Positions 24,861 through 34,186 of a stretch of DNA of 64,000 bases are shown here, piece after piece (position 1 is the first letter of the stretch; each line of letters starts with the position of its first letter). The DNA is taken from positions 2,604,001 through 2,668,000 of the forward strand of contig NZ_CP102096.1 of NCBI RefSeq assembly GCF_024582835.1, read 5' to 3'. The notes beneath the pieces were generated by a model. The model saw only the letters and a program-made list of their open reading frames with translations, was not told where the DNA came from and made no database searches. This DNA is from Vibrio japonicus. GTDB taxonomy: Bacteria > Pseudomonadota > Gammaproteobacteria > Enterobacterales > Vibrionaceae. Made by a program: the position numbers and the translations under genes.

Positions 24861-26150
24861 TCAGTGAATAAAGGAAGCGATTGAATTGACTGTACGTTTT
24901 AACGCACCTTGATTGCGCAATACTATATCATATCCCGCTTTACCACTTGCAGATAAAGTCTCTGGAGATGAAAGGCTTTTGACGACTTTTTCTGCTAATT
25001 GCTCACTATCAGAAACAACGGTTAGCATTCCAACTCCTATCAACTGATCCGCTAGGTCAGCAAAGTTGTAGTAACTCGGGCCAGTCAAACAGGGTTTGGA
25101 AAGTACAGCCGGCTCAATAAAGTTGTGACCACCGACTTTTTTACCCAATAGGCTACCTCCCATAAACACTAAATCGGAAGCTGCGAGCAAAATCATCATC
25201 TCGCCCATGCTATCACCTAAATACACATCTGTGCTTTTCGATAGTTCAGTGGCTCTCCCCTGGCTCCTCCTAACACAGGATAAGCCTTGACTTTGGATCA
25301 ACTCGGCCACGCTATCAAAACGCTCAGGATGACGCGGTACCAAGATAAGTAATAAGTCTGGGATTTTTTCTTTTGCTAGTTTGTAAGCGGCAAGGATGAA
25401 TTCATCTTCTCCTAGATGGGTACTCGCTGCGATCCAAACTTTTCTGCTCTCGCCTAGCTGCTTGCGTAAAGCACTCGCGTCATCATAAGTCTGCTGCTCG
25501 ACAGAGATATCATATTTTAGCGAGCCCGTTGTGGTTACTTTTTCAGCCTCCACGCCTAACCCGATAAAACGTTTAGCATCATCACTATGAACTGATAAAA
25601 GCGAAGAAATGCTACTTAGGGCAGGTTGAATCAACAAACTCAGTTTTTGGTAGTTGGAAAGCGACTTTTCAGATAATCGCCCATTGACCAGCACGATCGG
25701 TATACTTTGCTTGGATACGGTATGAATTGTGTTTGGCCAGATCTCTGTTTCAATAATCAACATGATTTCTGGTTTAACCGTCCGAAGAAAACGACGAACA
25801 CACCAACTAAAGTCGATCGGCATATAACGATGCACGATTCCATTACCCATATTTTCTACTTGCTGTGCGCCGGTACTCGTCGTCGTCGTTACCAGTACTG
25901 CTTTTTCCGGGTAACGTTCTTGAAGCTGAGAAATCAATTTTCGACTTGCCAATACTTCTCCAACTGACACAGCATGAAGCCAAATAACCCCAGAACGGTG
26001 CGATTCTAGCTCTGGTGTGATACCGAAATGCTCTCTCCATCGAGAGCCAAAACTCGGTTTATTTGGCCTAGAACGGTATAAGCCCCATAACAAGACGGGG
26101 CTTACCAAGGCTAACAATAAGGTGTAACAGTAACGTACAAGCATCTTCAT
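24861..26150 (-). CDS. waaA: 3-deoxy-D-manno-octulosonic acid transferase WaaA (KdtA)
   Basis: WaaA transfers Kdo from CMP-Kdo to lipid IVA at the inner membrane, the essential first core step. The 429 residues have an N-terminal membrane helix ([19 protein letters not shown]), then LHAVSVGEVLASRKLI (about 58-73), the Glu-containing IIETEIWPNTI (about 128) and SLLGKKVGGHNFIEPAVL (about 334-351). With kdkA present, this is expected to be the monofunctional type that adds one Kdo, as in V. cholerae and H. influenzae; sequence alone does not prove this. It lies 3 bases from the waaF stop. Confidence 0.95.
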   Translation of the reverse strand: MKMLVRYCYTLLLALVSPVLLWGLYRSRPNKPSFGSRWREHFGITPELESHRSGVIWLHAVSVGEVLASRKLISQLQERYPEKAVLVTTTTSTGAQQVENMGNGIVHRYMPIDFSWCVRRFLRTVKPEIMLIIETEIWPNTIHTVSKQSIPIVLVNGRLSEKSLSNYQKLSLLIQPALSSISSLLSVHSDDAKRFIGLGVEAEKVTTTGSLKYDISVEQQTYDDASALRKQLGESRKVWIAASTHLGEDEFILAAYKLAKEKIPDLLLILVPRHPERFDSVAELIQSQGLSCVRRSQGRATELSKSTDVYLGDSMGEMMILLAASDLVFMGGSLLGKKVGGHNFIEPAVLSKPCLTGPSYYNFADLADQLIGVGMLTVVSDSEQLAEKVVKSLSSPETLSASGKAGYDIVLRNQGALKRTVNSIASFIH

Positions 26151-26153
26151 CTG

Positions 26154-27203
26154 CTATTCCTGGAAGATCACATCAAAGCTCTCGATAGCATGAATAACAC
26201 GCTGAGGGTTCAGTTCAACCAAGCACTTCAAGTGTTGTTTAGGGCAAGTACGCTCAAAACACGGACGGCAATCGATATCCGTATTGAGTACAGCCAATTT
26301 TTCTGTAAGCGGTGGTGTGTATTTCGGTGAACTCGAACCGTAAACAGCCACAACGTTACACCCAACAGCTGCGGCTACATGCATCAGACCAGAGTCGTTA
26401 CTTACCACCGTTTTACACGCGCCGATGAGATCTACAGCTTGAATTAAGCTGGTGCTACCCGCTAAGTTAGCGCAGTATTGTTGTGAACCTTGGTCAACTT
26501 GCTCAATAATCTTTGAGGTGACTTCTCTATCTTTGGCTGAACCAAACAGCCAAACTTGATATCCCTTTGCAATCATAGCGTTTGCAACAGACGCAAAATG
26601 GTTATCAGGCCATCGCTTAGCTGGACCAAATTCAGCCCCCGGGCACAAACCTAGTATTGGTCTATCTGCATTAAGACCAAGTTCTTGCATTGCTTGGGTT
26701 TGAGCATCAGATAAGATCGTCAGTTTTGGATATGGCAGACTAGACAACTCACCGAGGCATCCGGAGCCTGTCATTTCATGTTTAGAGTGAGCCAATGCAA
26801 CATATCGCTCCAACATAAACTGGAATGATTTCTTGTTGTTTCGCAAGTCATTCAGTAATCCATAGCGCATTTCGCCTTTCCAACCAACACGCTTAGGGAT
26901 TTTTGCGAAAAAAGGAATCAATGCAGATTTGGCTGAATTAGGTAATACATACGCCACATCGTATTTATCTGCTTGCAGCGATTTACCTAAACGAAAACGT
27001 GTTTTCAGGTCGAACTGGCCGTGCCCTAGTGGCATTTCCAATGCCTGTCGAACCTCTGGCATTCGTTCTAGGATAGGTTTGCACCAAGCAGGCGCTAGTA
27101 CATCAATCTGTGCGTCTGGGTATTGCTTTTTCAGTTCAATATATAGGCCTTGCGACATCACCATATCGCCAACCCAAGATGGCCCAATTACCAATATCTT
27201 CAT
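26154..27203 (-). CDS. waaF: ADP-heptose:LPS heptosyltransferase II WaaF
   Basis: WaaF adds the second L-glycero-D-manno-heptose to the inner core. In 349 residues: MKILVIGPSWVGDMVMSQGL start, LCPGAEFGPAKRWPDNHFAS (about 187-206), VVSNDSGLMHVAAAVGCNVV (about 261-280), YGSSSPKYTPPL (about 283), and the cysteine pair region CRPCFERTCPKQHLKC characteristic of WaaF. The gene ends 3 bases before the waaA start and itself starts in a TAATG overlap with the upstream GT90 gene, showing one polycistronic unit. Confidence 0.95.
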   Translation of the reverse strand: MKILVIGPSWVGDMVMSQGLYIELKKQYPDAQIDVLAPAWCKPILERMPEVRQALEMPLGHGQFDLKTRFRLGKSLQADKYDVAYVLPNSAKSALIPFFAKIPKRVGWKGEMRYGLLNDLRNNKKSFQFMLERYVALAHSKHEMTGSGCLGELSSLPYPKLTILSDAQTQAMQELGLNADRPILGLCPGAEFGPAKRWPDNHFASVANAMIAKGYQVWLFGSAKDREVTSKIIEQVDQGSQQYCANLAGSTSLIQAVDLIGACKTVVSNDSGLMHVAAAVGCNVVAVYGSSSPKYTPPLTEKLAVLNTDIDCRPCFERTCPKQHLKCLVELNPQRVIHAIESFDVIFQE

Positions 27204-28132
27204 TATTTGCTCTTTTCGTATTGCCCTGACAACTGGAAGTAACGCTCTAGTGTTTTAATACAAACAAGCTGTTCAAGTTTTTCATTCATAAACGGCTTAA
27301 TGTACTCATGAGCATTATTGATGATTTTTTCGGCTTCTTCTGGGTGCTCTATATAGTAGTTAATTTTTTCTTCAAAGTCAGAAAAGTCATCTTTGACCTC
27401 AATATAGTGTTTCCCTGCTTCCAAGGTCCCTTCCATAAACCAAGTCTCAAACTTCATTTTAGGTGTCACTACAACCGAGTTTGAAGACATGGCCCACTTT
27501 AAGTTTGAAGCCACATCGTTCCCCTCCAGGCAAACTAGGAACTTATATTGCAGCTGTTCCTCTACCGACATGAATGGCTTTTTCCACTCCGGATGATCTT
27601 GCGATTCGTTGGATTGGCCAGCATCAACTAGTGGGTTACCAAACAATGCTTGCATAAACTTAATACGATGAGGCTGGGTAACCGCGCCGCGGAAAACCGC
27701 CATGTCTTTTTTCTCAGTAAAACTTAACTTGTCGTCGACAAAGCGAAAATGACGACGCTTATCTAACTTAAACAAAACCGAGTTTTTATTATCCCCCTCA
27801 ATAGGGCGGGCCTTGAAAAGAGTCGGCACAGGTTCTATATGTGTCTCATCGCCAAAGTAGTACTCAAACTTAAAGTCTTTCGGAAAGTAGTGAAGGAACT
27901 CTTTAAGATCGAAGTAATAAGATGTATAGCCTTTGCGTTTGTAATTCTTAATAGCGACCGACTCTACTGGAAGAGTAAACTCATTGTTCAAATTAACATA
28001 ATAATTAACACGTCCTAGTACGTAATTCGACAACTCTCTAAACTCACCGTCCAATCTATCCTTATGAAAGTTAAAACACCTCGATGGAGTAACATTCAAT
28101 AACGCATGTTTAATATAATAAAGAAGCTTCAC
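27203..28132 (-). CDS. Family 90 (CAP10-like) glycosyltransferase
   Basis: A 309-residue protein of the CAP10/GT90 group, known from O-glucosyl and O-xylosyl transferases of eukaryotes and from bacterial LPS loci. It has KKDMAVFRGAVTQPHRIKFM (about 141-160), the signature LQYKFLVCLEGNDVASNLKW (about 194-213) then AMSSNSVVVTPKMKFETWF, and PEEAEKIINNAHEYIKPFMN near the end. These are the conserved nucleotide-sugar site residues of the family. It probably decorates the core with glucose or xylose. It lies between waaL and waaF, overlapping waaF by one base. Confidence 0.85.
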   Translation of the reverse strand: MKLLYYIKHALLNVTPSRCFNFHKDRLDGEFRELSNYVLGRVNYYVNLNNEFTLPVESVAIKNYKRKGYTSYYFDLKEFLHYFPKDFKFEYYFGDETHIEPVPTLFKARPIEGDNKNSVLFKLDKRRHFRFVDDKLSFTEKKDMAVFRGAVTQPHRIKFMQALFGNPLVDAGQSNESQDHPEWKKPFMSVEEQLQYKFLVCLEGNDVASNLKWAMSSNSVVVTPKMKFETWFMEGTLEAGKHYIEVKDDFSDFEEKINYYIEHPEEAEKIINNAHEYIKPFMNEKLEQLVCIKTLERYFQLSGQYEKSK

Positions 28133-28135
28133 AAG

Positions 28136-29338
28136 TTATACGTCCTCTTTTTTCTTCAGCATTAGAACTGAAAATCCAATAAAGAATAGATAATAAACCG
28201 CAGCTTGAGCATTAATTAAAGGTGCATCCGTTAAATTGCACAATGAAAAGAACACTGCTGGCCCCCACAACAAAAATCCGCCTTCTTGTAAAGAATATTG
28301 AAAGGATAAATATATAGGAAAGATTATAAACAAAAGAAAAACAACCCCTCCAAAAAACCCATAAAGAACAAACTTATCTAAGTAACCATTATGAAATGTC
28401 ATGGAAACAAGTTTATTAACATAAGGCGTTATTGTCCCTTCTCTTTCCAATTCATCAAACCTATCCTTTATCTTCTTCCCATATCCCAAAATTGGTTTTT
28501 CCTTCCATAAATCAAATGCAATACTGTACATTTGAAGCCTTATGCCAATTGACGTATTAAACTCACCTCTTTTAATTGATTCATATTCATTGTACGTACT
28601 AGAAATCCTATCGTTAACTAGCGATGTTTTAGAAAGAAAAAAACCGCACAGCACGAGAAAAGAAAGTGAAACAACTAATGTCAATTTACTTCTAAAAAAG
28701 AATAATAAGAAAATCAAAAAAAACAAAACCACAAATATAGATATTAGCGGTCCTCTAGATTGGCTTAAAACCAAACCAAAAAAAGATAGCAATGATGATG
28801 TACATACAGTTAAAATCAATTTTCCGTGATACTTGCTTATTAAAAGCCCTAACGAACTAATAAGGACTAAACCACATATCGTTGCATACGGAATTGCATT
28901 TATAGGCCAATAACCACGCGCAGATCCTGTTAAAAATTGAAATTTATAACCATATAGAGCGCAAGAAATGGAAGAAAGCAGTAAAAACCACTGAAAGTAG
29001 CGTTGTTGATAGAAGTTATTAGGTAGTATAAGTAATAAAAACAATACAACCAATGTTGCTCTAAGCTCTCTTGAGTCAAAGCCATATGTAAAATACGCTA
29101 TAGTTCCGAAAACACCACTCACTACAAGTAATTTTATCCAGAAATTGTTCTTTAAATTTAAAGCTACATACTTAAACTTATAAAAACTAATAGAGACAAC
29201 CATGGACAACAATACGATAGGAACCAATCGCATATCACCATCCCCATCCCATAACATCCCTGTAGCCATCCAGATTAAAGGAATAAAAAAGACGCCAGTT
29301 ACTAATTTATCTTTACTTATAGAATGGAACATCTTCAA
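28136..29338 (-). CDS. waaL: O-antigen ligase WaaL
   Basis: WaaL joins undecaprenyl-linked O-antigen to lipid A-core in the periplasm. The 400 residues are dominated by about eleven or twelve membrane helices with one large periplasmic loop (about 215-310) that holds the conserved TFHNGYLDKFVLYGFFGG (about 310-327) with the family histidine; LSQSRGPLISIFVVLF (about 191-206) has the conserved SRG. Position amid core genes favours ligase over polymerase. Its first codons overlap the end of the upstream GT25 gene by 26 bases; a second ATG two codons later is also possible as start. Confidence 0.85.
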   Translation of the reverse strand: MKMFHSISKDKLVTGVFFIPLIWMATGMLWDGDGDMRLVPIVLLSMVVSISFYKFKYVALNLKNNFWIKLLVVSGVFGTIAYFTYGFDSRELRATLVVLFLLLILPNNFYQQRYFQWFLLLSSISCALYGYKFQFLTGSARGYWPINAIPYATICGLVLISSLGLLISKYHGKLILTVCTSSLLSFFGLVLSQSRGPLISIFVVLFFLIFLLFFFRSKLTLVVSLSFLVLCGFFLSKTSLVNDRISSTYNEYESIKRGEFNTSIGIRLQMYSIAFDLWKEKPILGYGKKIKDRFDELEREGTITPYVNKLVSMTFHNGYLDKFVLYGFFGGVVFLLFIIFPIYLSFQYSLQEGGFLLWGPAVFFSLCNLTDAPLINAQAAVYYLFFIGFSVLMLKKKEDV

Positions 29339-30071
29339 AAACCCGTAACACTCTCTTGTTAAAGTGGCTAAAGATATATTTCTTATGGTAGTTCTTAACC
29401 AAATACTTAAGTTTATCTATAATTGCATCCCCTTCACCATTAATACCACTCGCAAATGTGCCGTTTTTACTACCTTGCTCCACTAGTGATGGGTGTGACC
29501 AATAAATATTAAACCCTATTTTATCTCTCATTTCACTCTGGTATGTATCGATTGGTAATTGACTTGGATTTTCATTAAGATATTCATATATTTTCTTTGC
29601 TGATAAAAAGTCTATAACATAACCACCAGTCATTTTTGTATAGTTAGCTCGGTAAGTATACCGTCCTTTCTCTCTATACTTAAATGGAACACTTAAATAT
29701 GCACTCTCGATGTTTACCAGATAATTGGATTTCTCGCTTAACTCATCACATACTTGGGTGATTTTTTCACAAAAACCTTTAGCTAGGTATGCATCATCTT
29801 CTAAAACTAGGCACTGTGGAATTTTATCTTCCACTATTTTCTTGTAAACTAAGTAATGCTTATAAAAACACGATTTTTCCGCAAGGCTCAATGATGCGCC
29901 TTTAAATAGCTTATCTGTAACTTCATCAGTTAAGTCTTTAATATCTCCGTCAAGCATATATTCAAACTTAGTTATACCGGACTTTGGCAGATGACTATCT
30001 ATATGCTTTTTTCTCTCTTCATATCCTTCACTAACATGAATTACAAAAACACGATCAATGGGTTGTGTCAT
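29313..30071 (-). CDS. Family 25 glycosyltransferase (second copy)
   Basis: A 252-residue GT25 protein clearly paralogous to the one at 24111-24851: RVFVIHVSEGYEERKKHIDS, CFYKHYLVYKKIVEDK, QCLVLEDDAYLAKGF (about 83-97), KMTGGYVIDF and the tail GSKNGTFASGINGEG align along their length. The two copies may add similar sugars at different core positions or represent allelic exchange. It starts 44 bases after mutM and overlaps waaL by 26 bases, which suggests coupled expression. More AT-rich than mutM, like the neighbouring waaL. Confidence 0.88.
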   Translation of the reverse strand: MTQPIDRVFVIHVSEGYEERKKHIDSHLPKSGITKFEYMLDGDIKDLTDEVTDKLFKGASLSLAEKSCFYKHYLVYKKIVEDKIPQCLVLEDDAYLAKGFCEKITQVCDELSEKSNYLVNIESAYLSVPFKYREKGRYTYRANYTKMTGGYVIDFLSAKKIYEYLNENPSQLPIDTYQSEMRDKIGFNIYWSHPSLVEQGSKNGTFASGINGEGDAIIDKLKYLVKNYHKKYIFSHFNKRVLRVFEDVPFYK

Positions 30072-30115
30072 TTATGAACTCTCCTAATTATTTTTATAAA
30101 TAAAGAACATATCGG

Positions 30116-30925
30116 CTATTTTTGGCATTTATAACAAAAAAACGTATTGCGCTGACCGATTTTAAGTTCTTCAATGTCACAGCCGCAATTTACGCAAGGC
30201 AGCCCTGCTCTGCCATAAACTTTGAGTTCTTGGGCAAAGTAACCAGGCTTACCGTCGGCTTGAGAAAAGTCTTTTAGTGTTGTGCCACCTTGAGCAATAG
30301 CCGTCGTCAATACTTGCTTGATCTCTGTAACTAGGCAGGACCATTCACTCATCAATAAAGTGCCTGTCGCTCGAAGAGGATGAATTTTAGCACTAAACAA
30401 AGACTCGCTGGCGTATATATTGCCAACTCCAACCACCACTTTGTTATCCATGATAAATTGTTTAACGGCGACACGCTTACCTTTCGCTTTTGCTGATATA
30501 TATTCGGGATTGAACTCATCAGTGAGTGGCTCGGGACCTAAGTGACTTAATACCTGATGCGACTCATTTGGCTCACACCATAGCCAAGCACCAAAACGAC
30601 GAGGATCGTTATAACGCAAGACTTTACCATTGGTAAGCTTGATATCGACATGATCGTGCTTTCCTGGTGCGAAATCAGCATCTAGCACCCTAAGGGAGCC
30701 CGACATACCTAAGTGAATAATCGTACTGCCAATATCCGTTTGAACAATTAGATATTTAGCACGACGAGATATGTTACGAATTACCTGGCCTTCCAATAAC
30801 TCTAATTCTTGAGGAATATCCCAACGCAACTTTTTCGTACGGACAGTCACAGACTGAACAGTCTCACCCAATAAGTGAGGACTAATGCCCATTTTACTGA
30901 CTTCAACTTCGGGTAATTCTGGCAT
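30116..30925 (-). CDS. mutM: Formamidopyrimidine-DNA glycosylase MutM (Fpg)
   Basis: It excises 8-oxoguanine and formamidopyrimidines from DNA. The 269 residues start [20 protein letters not shown], with catalytic Pro2 and Glu3, and end with the zinc finger [15 protein letters not shown] and [23 protein letters not shown] with the H2TH signature is at about 165. The true start is fixed at 30925 because Pro must follow the initiator Met; the upstream extension of 21 codons cannot be part of an active enzyme. The gene is a conserved landmark of the coaD-mutM-rpmGB region. Confidence 0.96.
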   Translation of the reverse strand: MPELPEVEVSKMGISPHLLGETVQSVTVRTKKLRWDIPQELELLEGQVIRNISRRAKYLIVQTDIGSTIIHLGMSGSLRVLDADFAPGKHDHVDIKLTNGKVLRYNDPRRFGAWLWCEPNESHQVLSHLGPEPLTDEFNPEYISAKAKGKRVAVKQFIMDNKVVVGVGNIYASESLFSAKIHPLRATGTLLMSEWSCLVTEIKQVLTTAIAQGGTTLKDFSQADGKPGYFAQELKVYGRAGLPCVNCGCDIEELKIGQRNTFFCYKCQK

Positions 30926-31043
30926 AGCACTCAATGTAGCCTTTAAAATAAAGGCGTTAGGGTAAAGATTAACGTGCTCAATGTCCACACAACTTTCGTC
31001 AGTTTGGCTTATAGGTACAGATGGGTGTCACTCACTGAGATGT

Positions 31044-32048
31044 CTAAACTGAGTAAAACTCTTTATACCAACGAACAAAATTCGATACCCCTTGTTCAAC
31101 ACCAACATTCGGCTGATATCGCGTTGCTAAAAACAAGTCTTCAGTGTCTGCATAAGTAACGTAAACATCTCCCGGTTGCATAGGTAGCATCTTCTTTTTA
31201 GCTTCAACACCAAGTGCTGACTCAAGCGCTTTAATAAAGTCCAGCAACCGGACGGGACTACCATGACCGATATTATAAACACGGTATGGCGCAGAGCTTG
31301 TCGCTGCTGTACCACTTTCAACTGCCCATTCTGTGTTCACAGCCGGAATCACATCTTTTATGCGAATAATGCCTTCAACAATATCGTCGATATAAGTGAA
31401 GTCACGTTGCATGTCTCCGTAGTTATAAACATCAATAGCCTCACCACTTAAAATAGCCTTGGTGAATTTAAACAGAGCCATATCCGGCCGCCCCCAAGGC
31501 CCATAAACCGTGAAAAAGCGTAATCCGGTTGTCGGGATCCCATACAAATGGGAATACGTATGAGCCATCAGTTCATTTGACTTTTTCGTTGCTGCATACA
31601 GAGAGACAGGATGATCAACACTGTCTGAAGTACTAAATGGCGTTTTACGATTCAGGCCATATACTGAGCTAGATGACGCATAGACAAGGTGCTTGATTCC
31701 ATGATGCCGGCAACCTTCCAGAATATTGAGATGCCCTATAAGATTGCTATCCGCATAAGACATTGGATTTTCGATAGAGTAACGAACTCCAGCTTGAGCG
31801 GCTAAATGAATGACCTTATCAAAACATTCTGCAACAAATAACTCCGCCACATGATTTCGATTTGAAATATCCATTTTGATGAACGTAAAACGATCATGAG
31901 ATATACGCTCAAGCCTTGCATTTTTTAAAGCTACATCGTAGTAATCATTGAGGTTATCAATGCCAATGACATGATGGCCTTCAACACAAAGTCGTTCGAC
32001 AACAGCAGAGCCAATAAACCCCGCAGCACCTGTAACTAGATATTTCAT
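31044..32048 (-). CDS. UDP-glucuronate 4-epimerase-like NAD-dependent epimerase
   Basis: A 334-residue extended short-chain dehydrogenase. MKYLVTGAAGFIGSAVVERL binds NAD; DNLNDYYDVALKNARL (about 31-46) and HLAAQAGVRYSIENPMSYAD (about 82-101) are hallmarks of UDP-GlcA 4-epimerases (CapI, LspL, GlaE type). The catalytic YAATKKSNELMAHTYSHLYG (about 150-169, Tyr-x3-Lys) and LRFFTVYGPWGRPDMALF follow. It should make UDP-galacturonic acid for the core or O-antigen. UDP-GlcA is made by a UDP-glucose dehydrogenase not in this window. It stands 118 bases from mutM, same strand. Confidence 0.88.
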   Translation of the reverse strand: MKYLVTGAAGFIGSAVVERLCVEGHHVIGIDNLNDYYDVALKNARLERISHDRFTFIKMDISNRNHVAELFVAECFDKVIHLAAQAGVRYSIENPMSYADSNLIGHLNILEGCRHHGIKHLVYASSSSVYGLNRKTPFSTSDSVDHPVSLYAATKKSNELMAHTYSHLYGIPTTGLRFFTVYGPWGRPDMALFKFTKAILSGEAIDVYNYGDMQRDFTYIDDIVEGIIRIKDVIPAVNTEWAVESGTAATSSAPYRVYNIGHGSPVRLLDFIKALESALGVEAKKKMLPMQPGDVYVTYADTEDLFLATRYQPNVGVEQGVSNFVRWYKEFYSV

Positions 32049-32155
32049 ATGCGCTCACCCCTATCTATAAAACATTATTATTTTAGGACATAACGAGACA
32101 TACTCTAGTTCTTACCTCTGGCAATGCGAACAAATGTGGCGTATTCCCATTCAGC

Positions 32156-32644
32156 TTATTCCGCTAATGGACTCAGAAAGCTCGATTCCACCGATACAGC
32201 TATCCACTTATCCTGCCAGTTTTTTAGTAACCAAAATTGCGGAAGTTGGTAATAGGTGATTCTCTGTGGCTCTTCACGATCAGCGTACCAAACTTCTATC
32301 GTTTTTGGTGCGTTTAACTTCGTTTTTAAATTATCGAACGTTTCTTGGTCTACTTCTGTTCCCGCTAAAGCCGCCCAACGCGATGACAACTCATACGCTT
32401 CAATATCAATTGGCTGACTAGACTGCCACTGGCCATCAATCACTTCCAACGACCAATCAGAAAAATAGATAGCTCGTAACTGAGCATTTGGGTTCATTAA
32501 ATGAGGTGCTGCGTTCTGCTCAAGGGGATCATCAAGCAAATAGGTTTTAACTATAGTGGGAAGATTGAGCAAAGCGATAAAGGCGATGATGCCTATAATG
32601 AGAATATTATTCCAACGACGTCGTCGTGCTATAGAGACTCGCAT
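32156..32644 (-). CDS. Conserved hypothetical membrane-anchored protein
   Basis: I do not recognise a named family. The 162 residues begin with a basic stretch (MRVSIARRRRWNN), then one hydrophobic segment (ILIIGIIAFIALLNLPTIV, about 14-32), so it is probably an inner-membrane protein with a periplasmic domain of about 125 residues. That domain (AIYFSDWSLEVIDGQW, SSRWAALAGTEV, WYADREEPQRITYYQLPQFW) is acidic and aromatic. Position between rpmG and the core cluster is the only context. A good coding frame with no competing reading suggests it is real. Confidence 0.7.
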   Translation of the reverse strand: MRVSIARRRRWNNILIIGIIAFIALLNLPTIVKTYLLDDPLEQNAAPHLMNPNAQLRAIYFSDWSLEVIDGQWQSSQPIDIEAYELSSRWAALAGTEVDQETFDNLKTKLNAPKTIEVWYADREEPQRITYYQLPQFWLLKNWQDKWIAVSVESSFLSPLAE

Positions 32645-32740
32645 GTTGCTGTTCCAGACATTTGATGGTTTTTCTGAAACTTAGCAGATATAACGAGGTT
32701 GGGCTATCCTATGGGCTCTGTAAGCAAGAATAGCTCATAA

Positions 32741-32773
32741 TAAAAAACCCAACTATATTGCTATAGCTGGGTT
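32741..32773 (-). terminator. Rho-independent terminator after rpmB-rpmG
   Basis: On the minus strand AACCCAGCTATA-GCAA-TATAGTTGGGTT is followed by a run of Ts. It lies about 40 bases beyond the rpmG stop. Confidence 0.88.
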
Positions 32774-32814
32774 TCTAATTCACGCTTCCCGAAGGAAGTC
32801 CAAAGAAGAATCAA

Positions 32815-32985
32815 TTACTTGATTTTAGCTTCTTTGTACATAACGTGCTGGCGAACTACTGGATCAAACTTTTTGATCTCAAATTTGCCTGGCATGTTAC
32901 GCTTGTTCTTATCAGTTGTGTAGAAGTGGCCTGTACCTGCAGAAGATACTAGACGGATTTTCTCACGAACGCCTTTCTTTGCCAT
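32815..32985 (-). CDS. rpmG: 50S ribosomal protein L33
   Basis: The minus strand encodes a 56-residue basic protein beginning [20 protein letters not shown] and ending [14 protein letters not shown], with [10 protein letters not shown] in between. This is L33 of the non-zinc type: it lacks the CxxC pairs, so it should not need zinc. L33 is part of the large subunit near the E site. It lies 14 bases after the rpmB stop, a conserved two-gene operon, and ends just before a strong terminator. Confidence 0.97.
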
Positions 32986-32999
32986 TGCCTATATTCCTC

Positions 33000-33236
33000 T
33001 TAAACGTTTTCGCCGTTTGCGCGAATGTCAGCAAGAACAGCATCGATGCCCTTCTTGTCGATGATACGCATACCTTTAGCAGTAAGACGTAGTTTAACAA
33101 AACGTTTTTCGCTCTCTACCCAGAAACGATGAGTTTGTAGGTTCGGCAGAAAACGACGCTTAGTAGCATTGCGTGCGTGTGAACGGTTGTTACCCGTTAC
33201 TGGACGCTTACCAGTTACTTGGCATACTCGTGACAT
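33000..33236 (-). CDS. rpmB: 50S ribosomal protein L28
   Basis: L28 of 78 residues: [40 protein letters not shown], then a C-terminal [10 protein letters not shown]. The start at 33236 is the family start. A five-codon upstream in-frame extension is not conserved. It is the first gene of rpmB-rpmG and follows a near-consensus promoter about 120 bases upstream. It carries no zinc cysteine pairs. Confidence 0.97.
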   Translation of the reverse strand: MSRVCQVTGKRPVTGNNRSHARNATKRRFLPNLQTHRFWVESEKRFVKLRLTAKGMRIIDKKGIDAVLADIRANGENV

Positions 33237-33364
33237 GAATGTCTTCTCCAAAATCGTTTCAGCTCGATATCAACCTTGGTGGCCGAACCTCTCTAGTTCT
33301 CAAAGAAGAATTTCGAGGTCTTATACCGCTATGGAAACCCATACAAGGCTATCAAAGGTCGCGC

Positions 33365-33393
33365 ATTATACTAACTTGGCTAGCATTGCTCAA
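33365..33393 (-). promoter_or_regulatory. Sigma70 promoter for rpmB-rpmG
   Basis: On the minus strand TTGAGC (33388-33393), a 17-base spacer and a perfect TATAAT (33365-33370) form a strong promoter. Transcription would start near 33358, leaving a leader of about 120 bases before rpmB. A G+C-rich GCGCGACC follows the -10, as in stringently controlled ribosomal promoters. Confidence 0.8.
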
Positions 33394-33511
33394 GACCCGA
33401 ACAGATCCTTTTTACAGATTTCCTGATCTTTTTTAGGCAGAGCTGATAATAGTTCAAAAAATGTCGGGGGATTGTAGCAGAAAACCAGCAACTCACAACC
33501 CGTAATGTGAT

Positions 33512-34186
33512 TTAAATCCATCCCCTTTCTGCAAATGAAATCACTTCCCCGTCTCCGACGACAAAATGGTCAAGCACTCTGATGTCAACTAACGCAAGCG
33601 CATCGGTAATCCTGCGTGTAATTCTTCGGTCCGCCTGACTAGGCTCAGCAACGCCTGACGGATGATTATGAGCCAAAATTAACGCAGCAGCATTATGCTC
33701 TAAAGCTCGCTTAATGACTTCCCTTGGATACACAGAGGCAGCATCTATCGTTCCTTGAAATAACACCTCCCCACAAATCACTCGATGTTGATTATCAAGA
33801 AATAGCACAAAAAACTCTTCTCTCTGCTTATCTCTTAACAGCCCAGAGAGATATAGCTTAGTCTGTTGAGGACTGGTTAACGCCTCTCCTCGCTTTAATG
33901 TTTCCGCCAAATATCGCTGAGTCATCTCTAACACGGCCTGCAGCTGAACGTATTTCGCTTGCCCTAGCCCTTTATGACCGCAAAACTCCTCTTGAGTGGA
34001 AGAAAATAGAGAGCGTAACGAACCAAAGTGTTGCAATAAGTGGCTCGATAGCTCAAGAACATTCATTCCTTGCGTCCCTGTACGTAAAAAAATCGCAAGC
34101 AACTCCGCATCAGTCAGCGATTGAGGTCCATGGCTAAGAAGTTTCTCTCTGGGCATGGATTCAGAAGGAAGGCGTTTCAGGCTCAT
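33512..34186 (-). CDS. radC: RadC family protein (JAB/MPN domain)
   Basis: A 224-residue RadC. There is a helix-hairpin-helix-like N-terminal half ([36 protein letters not shown]) and a C-terminal JAB metalloprotease-like domain with [18 protein letters not shown] (about 167-184), the HxH-x7-S-x2-D metal motif. Its old link to DNA repair is doubtful in E. coli and the true function is unclear. It is divergent from coaBC, with 252 bases between them. Confidence 0.93.
   Translation of the reverse strand: MSLKRLPSESMPREKLLSHGPQSLTDAELLAIFLRTGTQGMNVLELSSHLLQHFGSLRSLFSSTQEEFCGHKGLGQAKYVQLQAVLEMTQRYLAETLKRGEALTSPQQTKLYLSGLLRDKQREEFFVLFLDNQHRVICGEVLFQGTIDAASVYPREVIKRALEHNAAALILAHNHPSGVAEPSQADRRITRRITDALALVDIRVLDHFVVGDGEVISFAERGWI

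Noticed and set aside
28542..28829. Lysine-rich plus-strand frame opposite waaL
   Set aside because: It is the complement of the hydrophobic waaL helices and has no start context.
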